Shown here: positions 43,564 to 55,400 of the stretch, in pieces
Layout of the letters: each line of letters opens with the position of its first letter
Numbering within the stretch: the stretch's first letter is position 1
NCBI GenBank assembly: GCA_022829145.1
Contig: CM040762.1
Span: 26,535,436 to 26,599,435, forward strand
Length of the DNA stretch: 64,000 bases
Direction of reading: 5' to 3'
Origin: Albula goreensis
Lineage: Eukaryota > Chordata > Actinopteri > Albuliformes > Albulidae
Notes under the pieces: model-generated
What the model saw: the letters and a program-made list of their open reading frames with translations, nothing else
Database searches by the model: none
Told to the model about the DNA's origin: nothing
Made by a program: the position numbers and the translations under genes

Positions 43564-43985
43564 ACCTCATTTATAAACGGTACATATGCGATATCAGAAC
43601 ATGATTTAGTGCATTTTCACGCACGTTTCTGGGTGTATAAAACTTGACGTGAAACCCTCCTTGAGCCCAAAAGTAATTGGAGCACATCGTTATTAATCAT
43701 CCATGTTGTTTATGACCACAGACAATCAAGTTAACACGTGAACAGTTGATGAATTGTTCACCCTATTCTGTTCTATAAATAGACATGAACTGCATGTGAA
43801 TAGCAAGATAGCACGGCTACGTTGACCCTCTTAGAGGGTATTGTGAATGGTACGGCGCGATAGGAATGTGTCTTCAGGGACGATTCCAACTTTTTGCCAA
43901 TGTTGATGACTGTTACATGAGTCGGTTTCGTTTAACACAAGCGGTGCTCATGGAAATCTGTGCTGAATTTGGGCTAGGCACTTGA
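43564..43985 (+). mobile_element. PIF/Harbinger left end with transposase N-terminus
   Basis: CACCTCATTTATAAACGGTA start, then subterminal TTTTCACGCACGTTTCTGGG shared in form with 34482-34510. At 43875-43975 the frame reads DDSNFFANVDDCYMSRFRLT then QAVLMEICAEFG, the N-terminal part of HARBI1-like transposase before the DDE domain. Truncated after that. Confidence 0.65.
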
Positions 43986-44899
43986 GTGCATACATGTTGT
44001 CAATATCTAGACATCTGAAAATCACGTTAACTTGTCATTAATGCCATCTGTATTTTCTGTATTAATGCGATCCACATTAAGTAACATTAGGCTAATATTT
44101 CCCAGTGTCTTCCGTAAAAAACAGTCAAGCCGGGTAGCCTATATCAGACCTCTCATTCTGCCGCATCCTATCAAGAGTGCCGGATGTTTCATCCGTCTGA
44201 ACCAGAGGTAAGGTACATTGCATTCCCCGTACATAGCAAGTTAACAGACAGATATTTAAGAAATACTTGATGTCATCATGTAGTCTACACAACACACTGC
44301 ACTCCTATTGCAGTAAGTTAATCATCAATGAATTATAATTCATGTAGCCCATGGTCGAATTTCCTTTCCATGAAAGTGCAAGTAATATCTGATATGCACT
44401 CTATAGTTTTTTGTGATATATTGAATAAATATATCACAAATTTTGTGATATATTTAATATTTTTGTCATACTGTTTTATACTATGTAATATCGTACCATT
44501 TCTTTTTTTATATAGGCATAGGCTTTCATAGCTGAACCACCATCTTATTTGCTGTTTATTAATCTACTTTATTAACCATCTTATTTTTTGGCTCTCCTCT
44601 CTGAAAAAAAAAAAGTCATACTTTTGCTGTCCCCTGCATGGAGAGCATTGCCATGAGTTGCTGATGTGGGCCTCTTGCATACCAAATGAAACATGTGACG
44701 TCTTCACTCCCAGCATAGACAGACGACAGACAATATTTTATATAAAGTACAAGACACTGAAAAAACAAATAATTAAGTAAATGTATTAAAATAATCTAAA
44801 ACACCAACTGTGCAGAGGAATGTAGAATGTTGCACCTAAACATAAATGGAGTACTGCATACAATCCTAAAAAGTCTTAACTTTTTTTTTTTTGGGTCAG
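43986..44899. other. antkmt: upstream region of antkmt
   Basis: AT-rich. A polypyrimidine run (TTTTTTTTTTTTGGGTCAG) ending at 44899 looks like a splice acceptor, so the first coding exon probably begins at 44900 and an untranslated exon lies upstream. The promoter was not located. Confidence 0.45.
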
Positions 44900-44919
44900 T
44901 GGCTGTGTGTGACCAGTCT

Positions 44920-45090
44920 ATGTCCATAATGGATCAGGACACTCCAGAAGAGGTTCTGGCAGAGTTTAAGGACAGTCAGCTTGGGGGGTGGGGTCTACTG
45001 CAGATCACAGCAAGCACAGGATTGGCTGTGTATGCAGTGTGGGCGGGACTTCTCATGCCAGGATTCCGCAGGGTTCCTCTGAAGTTACAG
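44920..45090 (+). CDS. antkmt: antkmt coding exon 1
   Basis: 57 codons from [12 protein letters not shown] to RVPLKLQ, followed by the donor GTAAGA. Contains the hydrophobic N-terminal segment ([20 protein letters not shown]). Confidence 0.88.
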
Positions 45091-47520
45091 GTAAGACTGT
45101 GATCGGGCAGGTCTGTGAACAGAACACATCAGTGAGGTAATGGCTGCTGTAATTTTTGATGGATTCAGATGTACTGCATGCCACCTTGCAGGTTCCCTAC
45201 CTCCCTGCCAGCAGGAAGCAGGTGTCTAATGTCATGGCGCTGCTCAAGGGCCGGGCAGGGGGCCTCACTGACCTGGGTTCAGGGGACGGCAGGATTGTAA
45301 GTACAGGCCAGCAGTTTCCTCTCAGATTATTCACTTCCATTGTGCAGCCATGGCAGTCAGGCTCAGTGCCACAGGGCTCAGGAATGGCAGGCAGGGCATT
45401 CTGCTGCCGGAAGGGAGAGAGTGGTGAGCGCACTGTAATAAAGTAACCAGTTTTCTGTCGACCTTCAGAAATGGGCTCTGCCAAAGTCTGCCATGCTGTT
45501 AACCTGCAGCTCACCTGCCAATAACATGTGTGTCTACTTGTCTGTGTCAGGTGCTGACGGCCTACCGCCTGGGTTTCCATCCCGCTGTGGGCTATGAGCT
45601 CAACCCCTGGTTGGTTCGTTTGTCCTACTTTCATGCCTGGAGAGCAGGACTGTATGGGAAAGTGTCCTACCTGCGCAGAGACCTGTGGAAGGTGTGCAGC
45701 CGTCGACCTGTAAAATCTTGAGTGCTGAAAATGAAAAACTATCTGTAAAGTGAAATTAGAGGGGAGCTTATAGTATAAGTTGTGCATATATAAGTATCTG
45801 CTTATTAAATATGTGATAAGGAAAATTTCATCTGATAAACTAAACACTCTGTAAAACAAGCAGAGATCTGCAAAGTACACAGTGCTCGTTTGTCTCATAG
45901 CCGACTGCAGTCATTGCCAAGACTTTCATAGGCAACTGCAAGGTTTTGCAATGAGCTTTCTCTGTTTAAAAACGACATTTACAAATCACATTCCACCAGA
46001 GTGAAGAGGAAGATTTCTTCGAAATCAGTTAATTAGTGCTCACTCCTTGCAGCATCACTAGTCTGTTTGACTGCTGGCTGAGGTGTGTTGTATGAAACAA
46101 CATGTGAAAGCAGATAAATTACAAACACACATTTCTCACCACAAAGTTGTGTCCTTCACAGGTCAGTCTAGCAGACTGTAAGAATGTCACGGTGTTCCTG
46201 GCACCTAGTGTGGTGAGTACCTGCTAATTCTAAGGTCTGCACGCATACCACCTGCATCCAATGTCAGAAATTGAATGCAAGACTCTCCCTGATCGCCTGA
46301 GAGTACCACAGACTCTCCCTGACTGTCTGAGAGTACCACAGACTCTACCTGACTGTTTCCTCTCCCTGACTATATGAGAGTACCACAGACTCTCCCTGAC
46401 CATCTGAGACTACCTCAGACTCTCCCTGACCATCTGAGAGTACCACAGACTCTCCCTGACCGTCTGAGAGTACCACAGACTCTCCCTGACCGTCTGAGAC
46501 TACCACAGACTCTCCCTGACCGTCTGAGACTACCACAGACTCTCCCTGACCGTCTGAGAGTACCACAGACTCTCCCTGACCGTCTGAGACTACCACAGAC
46601 TCTCCCTGACCGTCTGAGAGTACCACAGACTCTCCCTGACCGTCTGAGAGTACCACAGACTCTCCCTGACCGTCTGAGAGTACCACAGACTCTCCCTGAC
46701 TGTTTCCTCTCCCTGACCATTTCAGAGTACCACAGACTCTCCCTGACCATCTGAGAGTACCACAGACTCTACCTGACTGTTTCCTCTCCCTGACCATCTG
46801 GGAGTACCACAGACTCTCCCTGACCGTCTGAGACTACCACAGACTCTCCCTGACCATCTGAGAGTACCACAGACTCTCCCTGAATGTCCGAGAGTACAAC
46901 AGACACATCCCTGACCATCTAAAAGTACCACAGACTCTCCCTGACCATCTGAGAGTACCACAGACTCTCCCTGACCGTCTGAGAGTACAATAGACACATC
47001 CCTGACCATCTGAGAGTACAACGGGTTCTTGATGCTTATGAAAGGGGCCAAAAACCTTTCTTTTTCAGCCTTTTCTTAACCTTGTATTATTTCTAATCGG
47101 TCTATTTAGAAATCTGTCATGTTTTTAGAACCTTTTCTTAACTTTGTTCTGGTTTTAAATGGAATCTTGTGGTCGTTTCATTTTTATGCATCTATTTTAC
47201 TCTGTAGCACTATGATGTTAATCTGTAATGAAAAGTGCATTACATATCAAAAGTTATATTATTATGTATTATGCTGCACCAAGGGGTATTTTAGTCATCT
47301 TGGCTCTTTGTTTCAGCTACCTCTCCTCCAGAAAAAGCTGCTTGCTGAGCTTCCTGAAGATGCCATAGTGGTAGCAGGCCGGTTTCCTTTCCCTGGCTGG
47401 ATTCCCTGCAGAACAGAGGGTGAAGGAGTGGACCAGACCTGGGCATACCACATACAAGCCCAGAGACAAGGGCAGCCTGTGGAAATGGGGCAGCCTGCAG
47501 AGAGGGCCCAGGGTCCCTGA
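44920..47520 (+). CDS. antkmt: antkmt, adenine nucleotide translocase lysine methyltransferase
   Basis: A seven-beta-strand SAM-dependent methyltransferase of the mitochondrial inner membrane; in mammals it trimethylates a lysine of the ADP/ATP carrier (ANT). Five coding exons: 44920-45090, 45192-45296, 45551-45691, 46162-46212 and 47317-47520. All are in phase 0, with AG/GT borders, giving 223 aa plus stop. A hydrophobic N-terminal segment (about residues 24-46) fits membrane/mitochondrial targeting. Next come [11 protein letters not shown] (58-68), SAM motif [11 protein letters not shown] (84-93), GYELNPWLV (106-114), DLWKVSLADC and VTVFLAPSV. The FLAPSV form and the short C-terminus favour antkmt over its paralogue atpsckmt. 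The start could be Met1 (44920) or Met4 (44929). Confidence 0.92.
45192..45296 (+). CDS. antkmt: antkmt coding exon 2
   Basis: 35 codons, acceptor TTGCAG and donor GTAAGT. Codes [20 protein letters not shown] and the glycine-rich SAM-binding motif DLGSGDGRI. Confidence 0.95.
45551..45691 (+). CDS. antkmt: antkmt coding exon 3
   Basis: 47 codons, acceptor GTCAG and donor GTGTGC. Codes [20 protein letters not shown], including the acidic residue (E108) expected to bind the SAM ribose, and RRDLWK. Confidence 0.95.
46162..46212 (+). CDS. antkmt: antkmt coding exon 4
   Basis: 17 codons, [17 protein letters not shown], acceptor TTCACAG and donor GTGAGT. A small exon carrying the post-SAM motif region. 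Confidence 0.93.
46281..47022. repeat. 30-bp minisatellite in antkmt intron 4
   Basis: About 24 units of a 30-bp motif containing GAGAGTACCACAGACTCTCC and CTGACCGTCT. A few units vary (GACTGTTTCCTCTCCCTGAC inserts). Because 30 is a multiple of 3 and the unit has no stop in several frames, long apparent open frames appear on both strands; these are not genes. Confidence 0.97.
47317..47520 (+). CDS. antkmt: antkmt coding exon 5 and stop
   Basis: 67 codons and TGA. Codes [31 protein letters not shown], and DQTWAYHIQ, then a Gln-rich tail. Acceptor TTTCAG. Confidence 0.93.
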   Translation, partial: LPLLQKKLLAELPEDAIVVAGRFPFPGWIPCRTEGEGVDQTWAYHIQAQRQGQPVEMGQPAERAQGP

Positions 47521-47714
47521 CCCCGCTGCTGCTGTGCCACGCAGGGCTGTGGACTAGTGGTGTGGGATATGGAACAACAAATATGCTGGACATTTTGCCC
47601 TGGATTGACAGATTATAACAGATTGAATCATTGGAGTAATGTGGATTTATGATTTGAATATATCTTAAATGATTGCATTTGCTGATTTGAAAGTTGTCGG
47701 CATAAAGTCAAGGT
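47521..47714 (+). other. antkmt: antkmt 3' UTR, proximal part
   Basis: Follows the stop codon directly. No AATAAA here; the first clear one downstream is at 48148-48153. Confidence 0.5.
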
Positions 47715-47871
47715 CAGGGGTGAAAGTAGTTTTAAATTCTTGCTGGTACTATTTGCCGGTACTTTCGGAAGTAGACACGCATGCGCACTCACGTACTACT
47801 GAGTGATATCTCCGGTCGTAATCTTTTAGTGGTACACAGTACCGGACCGTACCGGCTTACTTTCACCCCTG
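47715..47871. mobile_element. hAT-type MITE (157 bp) after antkmt
   Basis: Inverted ends CAGGGGTGAAAGTAG and TTACTTTCACCCCTG, flanked by GTCAAGGT (47707-47714) and GTAAAGGT (47872-47879), 7 of 8 matching. The length and 8-bp duplication fit a non-autonomous hAT element. It lies in the probable 3' UTR. Confidence 0.85.
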
Positions 47872-48147
47872 GTAAAGGTAGAAAGCAAGCTGGAAGTGAA
47901 ACAAACAACCTTCCAAATTAGAGAGAGTTGGTTTTGCAGAGTTTTTGACTTTCTGGAGTGTTTGTACAGTGTTACAAAAGCATTTCCCCTTGTCTACATT
48001 TCTACATTTTGCTAATTTTTCACTCTGAATTTGATCATATTTTTTTTGTGTTGTATCAGTATATTCTGCAGATGGAGTCCTGGGAAAAAGGGACACGAAA
48101 GCTTAGTTTTTTTTTTTTTTTTTTTTTTTTTTTTGGGTGTGTAAGGA

Positions 48148-48153
48148 AATAAA
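48148..48153 (+). terminator. antkmt: candidate polyadenylation signal for antkmt
   Basis: AATAAA in GGAAATAAAACATG, 630 bp after the stop and just after a run of about 30 T. It is the first canonical hexamer downstream; use is not proven. Confidence 0.35.
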
Positions 48154-49364
48154 ACATGTAATCTTCAGGTGTGAAGGGTCATTAACTCTAAGGGATAATT
48201 AGGGTCAGCTGTCTGAATATTTAAGTAAACGATAAAGCCTGATTTGGGTCATTCCTGCCCAATAAGAATCTGACTAATTTTGGCAGTTACCACCAGTTTC
48301 CCCCTTTCACTATTATAAGTACCAAGCCAGCAATCTATCTGCTTTCTTTAAAAGTATTTAACTAAGATGTTGATTATCTAGCTAGATACCTTCTCTGCAT
48401 AGAGTCAAATGGCTGCATCTCTAGTTTCTGTGTTTAATCATCACAAACCTTCAAGATCTCAGTCAAGCATCTTAGCCGCTAGGCTGGAGGCTGGGCACCC
48501 AATAGCTTTAAACAATCATATGGGGGATAGAAGGCTGGAGTAACATTTAATTTTGTAAGGTTAGAAACAACGAATATATGATAGTATGGGATTACCTTAG
48601 TTTGACTCGTGTGATTTAAGGGAACATTAAAAACCCTAAACTATAAAGTTACAACACTGACGCTCCCTTTCCATCCTCCTCCTACTCCCAATCTGGAAGT
48701 CGAAATGTTTTGCAGTTGAACGCTGTTGGTCGGAAAACCCTGTAGAACTTGTTGTTTGCGGTTAGAATATTATCTATTTTGTGTTTCAGCGGCAGAATGG
48801 GGGAGTACGCATCAATAATTTCTGTTGTAATCATCTCAGCTGAATTTATAATCAAGCAATATTTGCACCTCTAAACCTTATAGAACGGATGCAACCCTTT
48901 AGCCAATAACCTAACGACACGCTCTCAACACATTAAAACGGGAACGCGGGTATCGTTGTAAGCGCATCTCATTATTACTTTCCTGTTTTACTTGACGGCA
49001 TAATAAGCGGAAAACGCGGAAAGTGTCGTATAGTCAAAGGGACAGTCGTCTAGTTAATGTAACGATGCAACTTGTCAGACTTCGTCAGTAATTTCCCTTT
49101 ACACGGGAATCCGACTACAATTTGAACCGTTCCACATTTATTTGCATCATATCTAACCTTAACGCACATATCTTGTTAGTTACTACACTATCTTTGCTCT
49201 GGGAAACCAATGATTTGTGTGAGATGTAAATACCCCGCCCATTGATGATCGTGGCTATCTGGAGCAGGAAGACATTTGAGAATGAAGTAGTGCACAACAG
49301 GCAACTCGTGTACGGATGGTTCGTATGAGCGAAGATTATGTAAACTTGTTGAAAATTAAATCAG
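48154..49364. other. antkmt-jmjd8 intergenic region with the jmjd8 promoter
   Basis: About 1.2 kb. The last 500 bp contain more CG dinucleotides than the surrounding DNA (AACGGGAACGCGGG, GCGGAAAACGCGGAAAG), as expected near a housekeeping promoter. No TATA box or start site can be set. Confidence 0.4.
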
Positions 49365-49471
49365 ATGGAATGTAAACAGTTGATTCAAGTAGTTTATATC
49401 CTGATTTGGCTGCCGGCTACAGCACTGTGTCCAGATGGCCAGGACAACTTATCAAGCAACGACGGAGGCTG
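49365..49471 (+). CDS. jmjd8: jmjd8 coding exon 1 (signal peptide)
   Basis: Codes [20 protein letters not shown] followed by [15 protein letters not shown], a signal peptide and short linker. Donor GTAAGG; two bases carry over. Confidence 0.88.
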
Positions 49472-52400
49472 GTAAGGCAGAGCATTCCATGGAACGTCGC
49501 GCCCGGTATAATCTGACTGGATTGTTAGTAAGGGTTTGGATAAAAACTTGAACGTCCCGTTGCACAACGCCAGTAGAGATGCGCATAAGGTTATGTACAG
49601 GCACCTTTACGAACACCCTTTTCCTCATGTAGAGTTAGAAAGTTACAGCTACAGCACAAGTCACTACTATATCCATATACATAAGGTTACACTATGATTC
49701 TGTAGAATTAATCGTTCGATGATCTGCAGAAATCGAATATGATACTGATGTTGTTAAGGAGATAACGTGCGCGAGTGAAGTCACGTGACTACAGTGTCGG
49801 CCAACGCGCCGAATAGCTGTTTATCCATAATAACGACCTGTTATTATGGGACCTGTAGGCTTTTTCCTCCAAAGTAACTTTGAAACACATAAATGGCTCT
49901 ATTTTTCTATTCACAACAAAGCATTCTCGTCACTATTATAATGTTTAAGGATCGTAAATATGTGTTGGAAATATTAGTTATAATAACTTGTAAATCCATC
50001 CTCAGTTCAGTAGATGCTGTTGGCTGAAACCCTTATGCTCATGGGTGGAGCTGGCAGGCAGACGGAATGTTTTGTCTGTTTAATGCACAGGGCCTCTGAT
50101 CCAGACTCCAGTTTGACTGATGAGGGACCTTGCACTGTTGACATCTGGGACCAGTCGCTGACATATTCACAGTTCATCCAGCAGTAGGTTCACTCTAGTG
50201 GCAATAATGTCAATTTTACAAATGTGAAGCTTTTAAATTTGACAAATGCTTTTGTAACAAATCATTTTATACCCTAATTTTATTGACAGATATGCCTACA
50301 ACAAGCCAGTCATTCTCAGAGGCCAGTCTGACAATACGGTAAATTTATTTATTTATGTATGTATGTATTTATTTATTCTGTTTACACATTTAAATGTGTG
50401 AAATTCAGGTATGACTGTTGGACTATAATTAAACATGGTGCAAGAACTGACCATAGTAAACATGCCTGTATTTTACTGAATCATGTCTGCAGTACAGGTG
50501 TCTTTTCTTGAAAATGCCAATAGCAATGGTAGCAGGGCTGAATCTCTTAAAGAGGAGATATTAGCAGCTCAGCTAGCATCACTGGAGCATCCCCTTATGC
50601 ATTTTATATCAAATTTCACTTTGAATTGCTATTAATGAAATGGTTGAATAGGTTAAACATGTTGTGATTCTGTGCATTTTTTCTGTCTGTGGATAGTAGG
50701 GACATGAATCGTCAGGGACCTCCGGATAAAATATTAGAACGATACCTAGATACTATTCGATTTGTATTGTGATTTAATTAATATCCAGATTCGATAGTAC
50801 AATTATTTCCAGTTTATTTTTGTTACAATTTTAAATCTTGGGTCAAGTAAAAAAAAAAAAGTGACTACCCTTACACCCTACTGTGCTCATATCCAGTTGT
50901 CCATTTACTTTGTAAAATCGAAAATGAGTACATATTTTAGATATAACCTGGGAGTCTGTTGCATGAATCTGAGGATTTAACTGTGTTCGGGGCCTTTGCC
51001 AGGATTTTTGAAATACTGAGGTCATGCCTCCACTCCTCCTGCAACTGTTCCCTTTCCAAAGGTCAGCTGGGTTTGTTGGAGTTTCCTTGTCAAAAGCTGA
51101 ATTTTTAAATATATACCTACCTAGCGGAACACATTGTTAATGCGCCTACTCATTTAGGCTAATTCTTACCAATGTCTGACCGCTCAGCTTTTTTCACAAT
51201 TCATTTATCTTGCATTAAAAAAAATTAAAAAACACCACAAAAAATACTGAGGACATGACCTTGGTGTCCTCAATGGTAGTTACCGCCATGACTGCATTCA
51301 CTCATGTTTTCTAATCGTGCAATGTGCTTTCCGTCAAAAAAAATCTGTGTGCAACTAGCCAGTGTTTGCACACCAGTGCAAACATTGGCTAGGTATTATT
51401 ATATAAGCATAATGAGCCGAATGCAAATAGATGTGCATTTTATTATATTAATGGATTGATTTTTTCATTGGTGTGACGATTTCAGAATTGTTTCAAGAAT
51501 CACGATTTGTAACTGAATCGATTTTTTTTTTCTCTCACCCCTAGTGGATAGTGTTCATTGTACTTGGGAATAGCTTTGGCATTTATGAATGCCTCCATTG
51601 AAATGTCCTCACGCCTCAGTATATCTATTTGTGACGCTGCCATCTGGTTCTGTGTGTTTCCCAGAAATTTCAGCTCCTGTGCTCCAAGACCAACCTGTTG
51701 CAGGACTATGGGGAAAGGCTGGTGAGACTCAGCACTGCCAACACCTACTCTTATCAGAAAGGTAATTGGTTATCCTACCTAAACTGTTATTATCACTGTT
51801 ATTGTACTTCGTGTTCCTGCTATCATTTGAATCAGTAAGAGTTATGTCAGCCATCTCCACTCTGCTGTCTACCCATTGTACACCCTGCGCCTGCCCCTCT
51901 GAGCCAGGTTCTGATCAAGGTTTCTTCCTGTTTGTCAGGGAGTTTTTCCCTTGCCACTGTTGCCTTGGCTTGCTCTGCGGGGGTTTATCAATTGTAAAGC
52001 TGCTTTGTGACAACTTGTTGTAAAAAGCGCTATACAAATAAAATTTAATTGAAATTGAATTGAACGCTCAGATCGGCTTTTGGAATTGGCATTGAAAGGA
52101 CAACTTTTGAGTCAGTACAGGCAGTGTTTTATAATGGATAGGGAGCTGAGCTTTTGTTCCGTTTATAGGTTGGCAGGGTTGTGCATCGAGAACCGGTTCC
52201 AAATTCGAACCGGTTCCAAAATTCCAATTTCAAAGGAATTATTTAAAAATTTAATGATTAAAAAAAATGTTAATTTCGATTCCGCTTATTGGTTCATATA
52301 CAAATTTCACTTACACTAATTTCAGTTTCAGTACCAGGACCTGGCTATCTGTCTGTGGCGGCGCTCATAGTCATGCGAGTTGAACGCATGTGTTGCGGTA

Positions 52401-55400
52401 AATGTGTAAAAACAGGAAATGTATAGATTTCCCAAGAATTCCATGCATTTCCCAGCAGACCGGTAAATGTGGATAAAAAAACTATGAATTAACAAGCACG
52501 ATCACGCTATACTTGGAGTGGTCTATCAGATGTGCTCCATTCTAGAATGCATCCTTGGGGTGTGCTGCACACCTCTCCCTTGTGCTACATATTTTGCCTT
52601 GGAGGCAACCAAATCTTAATTTTTTTTTGTTGCGAAACGCAGCAGAGAATTGCTTCTTGAATTTGTCTCTAGCTTCATTTGTCCGCGATGCGTTTCACTT
52701 GAATTGTAAAAACGACATTTTTGTGTTACTGTTATATTCCCTTTTTCTCATTTACATTGGAACATGGACGTGTCATCTTGCTGTCTTCCATGGCAGCAAA
52801 TGGAAAAGGTGGCTTTAAAACAGTCTTCTACAGCCACACATGCAATTGCTGTAATCTACAGATGTAACAAATTAAGCCTTATGATCTCACACCTGAGAAA
52901 TAAAAAGTTATGTTTCACAGCAGTGTCTTTATCTAGCTACCTAGCTAGTTAGGCTAGGATTCCCTTAGTGTGCAGGTCATTTGGAGAATGAAATAAATTA
53001 TAAACTTTTCAGGACTACATCCTGCTGAAATTTTATTGAATAATTTCTTTTTCATGTGCCCATGACACTTCCTTTGCAAAATTAAGGTGGCTATTTTTGA
53101 AGGTGTAACCATGGAGTACCACTGCAATGACAAATAATGCAATTTAGTAGTTGCTTGGGATGCAGGTAAAGAGATCTGTGTGCCTGAAATAGGTACACTC
53201 TCTTTGATCATTTGACAAAAGTATGCAAGAAGTCATACTGTATGCAATCCTCATCGTTTTCCTACTCTGATACAAAAATGTAGCTTATAGGTAACTCACA
53301 ACAGACTAACGGTAGAAAGGTAGGCATCCAAGGGCTTTGCCCTTTCTATGGGCAAGTACATCAGTGGTCTCAAAGATACAGAAAAACATGACATGGACTA
53401 AGCCACATTCAGCCACCCAGGAGCAAGGAAAGGGATGATATTACTGATAATAACCGTACTGTCGAGTTTGTCAAGAAGGTTCTTCATCTCTTCTCCAAAT
53501 GCCTCACTTTGTGCTCTGTACAACTTGATAATTTGTGCTATGTGTTTGTCCAGTGAGGAGAAAAAGTCTGCTTCGGGTTAGTTTGTGTGATCCTGTGAAA
53601 CTCAGACCTGTTCAGAAAAAAAAGTATTGATATGGCTGTGGGTCAAGTGTACAAAAGTGTACGCTGGGGTAATCCTCCAAGTAGACACAAAAGAGGGGAA
53701 ACTGGGATTGGCTGTTTACATATTTTAGAAAGAGCTTTGCAGACAGCAAAACACTCAATCTTTTTTACATTGCCATAGGCAATGAAATAAGGTACCAAAT
53801 GAGTTCTTACATTTTCGGAAAATTAGGTGAAACCTGTTTGTTCAACTTGCTGTATTGATATGGTGAAATGCAAGTCCTATGTGTGATGTTATATTGCATT
53901 TCCTTAAATCTATTGCACATGGAGATAAATGTGGGAAGTTTAATTCTATTGTGCCAGGCCTCATTATCAATCTCAGACCCTCTTCTGAAGAGAAGAAACT
54001 TTTTTGCCTTGCATTCGTATATCATTGGATAGAATTTAGAGATATATATATATTTTTTAAATCCACAGTTCTAAGTAATAACCTCTCCAAAAAATAATCA
54101 TCATTTCTTATTGTAAGCTCCTGTGTATATATATATATATTATATAATTATTAGGGGGGATAATAGTTTTTATGAAATTAATTTTCCCTATGAAGGAAAT
54201 TGGAAGGGTGGACCAATGTGTCATATCATCCTTAAGATGTGACATCAGTGGTTTGATATTGGAGGAATAAACCTGAGAGAGCTTTGGAAGTTATGTATAT
54301 ACCCAAATATGTGAGGCCTTTGGGGGCCCATCTAGAAGGATGTATGTACCTAGTTTGGATTTGGTACTGTGTGTTCATGGTTCTGACTCTTGGAAATTTA
54401 CTTTGTACCCTGATATCAATCCAAATTGTTCAATATATTTGATGAGTTCTGGCAGAGAGGTTTCAGGTGATGTTATGGTGAGAAGAATGTCATCTGCATA
54501 AAGCATACTTTTTGTTGTTTATTGCCACTCCATGTATTCTGGGGTTCTGCCTAATATGCATTTCTAAGGGCTCAATTTATAGCAGGTGTAAGGGTGGCAG
54601 CAGGCACCCCTGACAGGTTCCACAGTGTAAATTAAACAGGACTGAGGTGATGCCCTTTGTCAGTATAGTGGCTCATGTGTTAGAGTAAAGTAAGTTAACC
54701 CATCTAGTAAACCTTTTCCCCATGCCAAATTTCTTCATGACCTCAAACATGTACCCCCATTCTACCCTGTTAAAGGCCCTCGTGGCATACATTGACGTGA
54801 GAAGGCCCGAGTCCTTTCAAGTTGGTTCAATATATTGAATAGGTATCTAGTGTTACAATAAGATTGACGTCCCTTAATAAAACCCGTCTGATCAGGCAAC
54901 ACATTTTCATGTCTCATTGTTAATATCTTTGCCAGTAGCTTCAGATCTTCATTAAGTAAACTGATCGGCAGATATGGTCCACATTGTTCAGGGTCTTTCC
55001 CTGTCTTAAGAATCACCAAGGTCATGGCTATGTTCATTAAATCAGGAAGAGAGTTTTTTTTTTCTTAAAGAACCTGATATAAGCTTTGAGAAGAGGTTTC
55101 GAAATCTTGTCTCGCATTAATTTAAAAAATTGAACTGAACATCCAGCAGGTTATTTTCCTGACTGCTGACAAAAGATAGCCAACCTAAATCCTGTTAGAG
55201 AAATAGGGGCTTCTTATAAGCCACGTTCTCTGGTGGCAATACTTTGCACAGTCAATTTAGTCAGGAAGGGATTATTTATTATGTTCTGGAAATCTACTGA
55301 GGTATAGAGCCTCATAAAACGTCCTGAATATTTCTTTACTGTCAGTGCATCGTATCCCATTAACATCATGGATTGCTAAAATAAAGCTTTTCTTGGGTAT

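Noticed and set aside
45197..45898. 233-codon minus-strand open frame, the longest in the window
   Set aside because: It lies antisense over antkmt exons 2 and 3 and their introns. The plus-strand exons have correct splice borders and recognised motifs; the minus frame has no family resemblance.
46281..47022. CRISPR-like array
   Set aside because: Units of 30 bp follow one another directly with no spacers; eukaryotic minisatellite.
46345..47051. Long open frames on both strands
   Set aside because: Products of the 30-bp minisatellite, whose unit length keeps the frame open. Ten-residue perfect repetition and location inside an intron argue against a gene.
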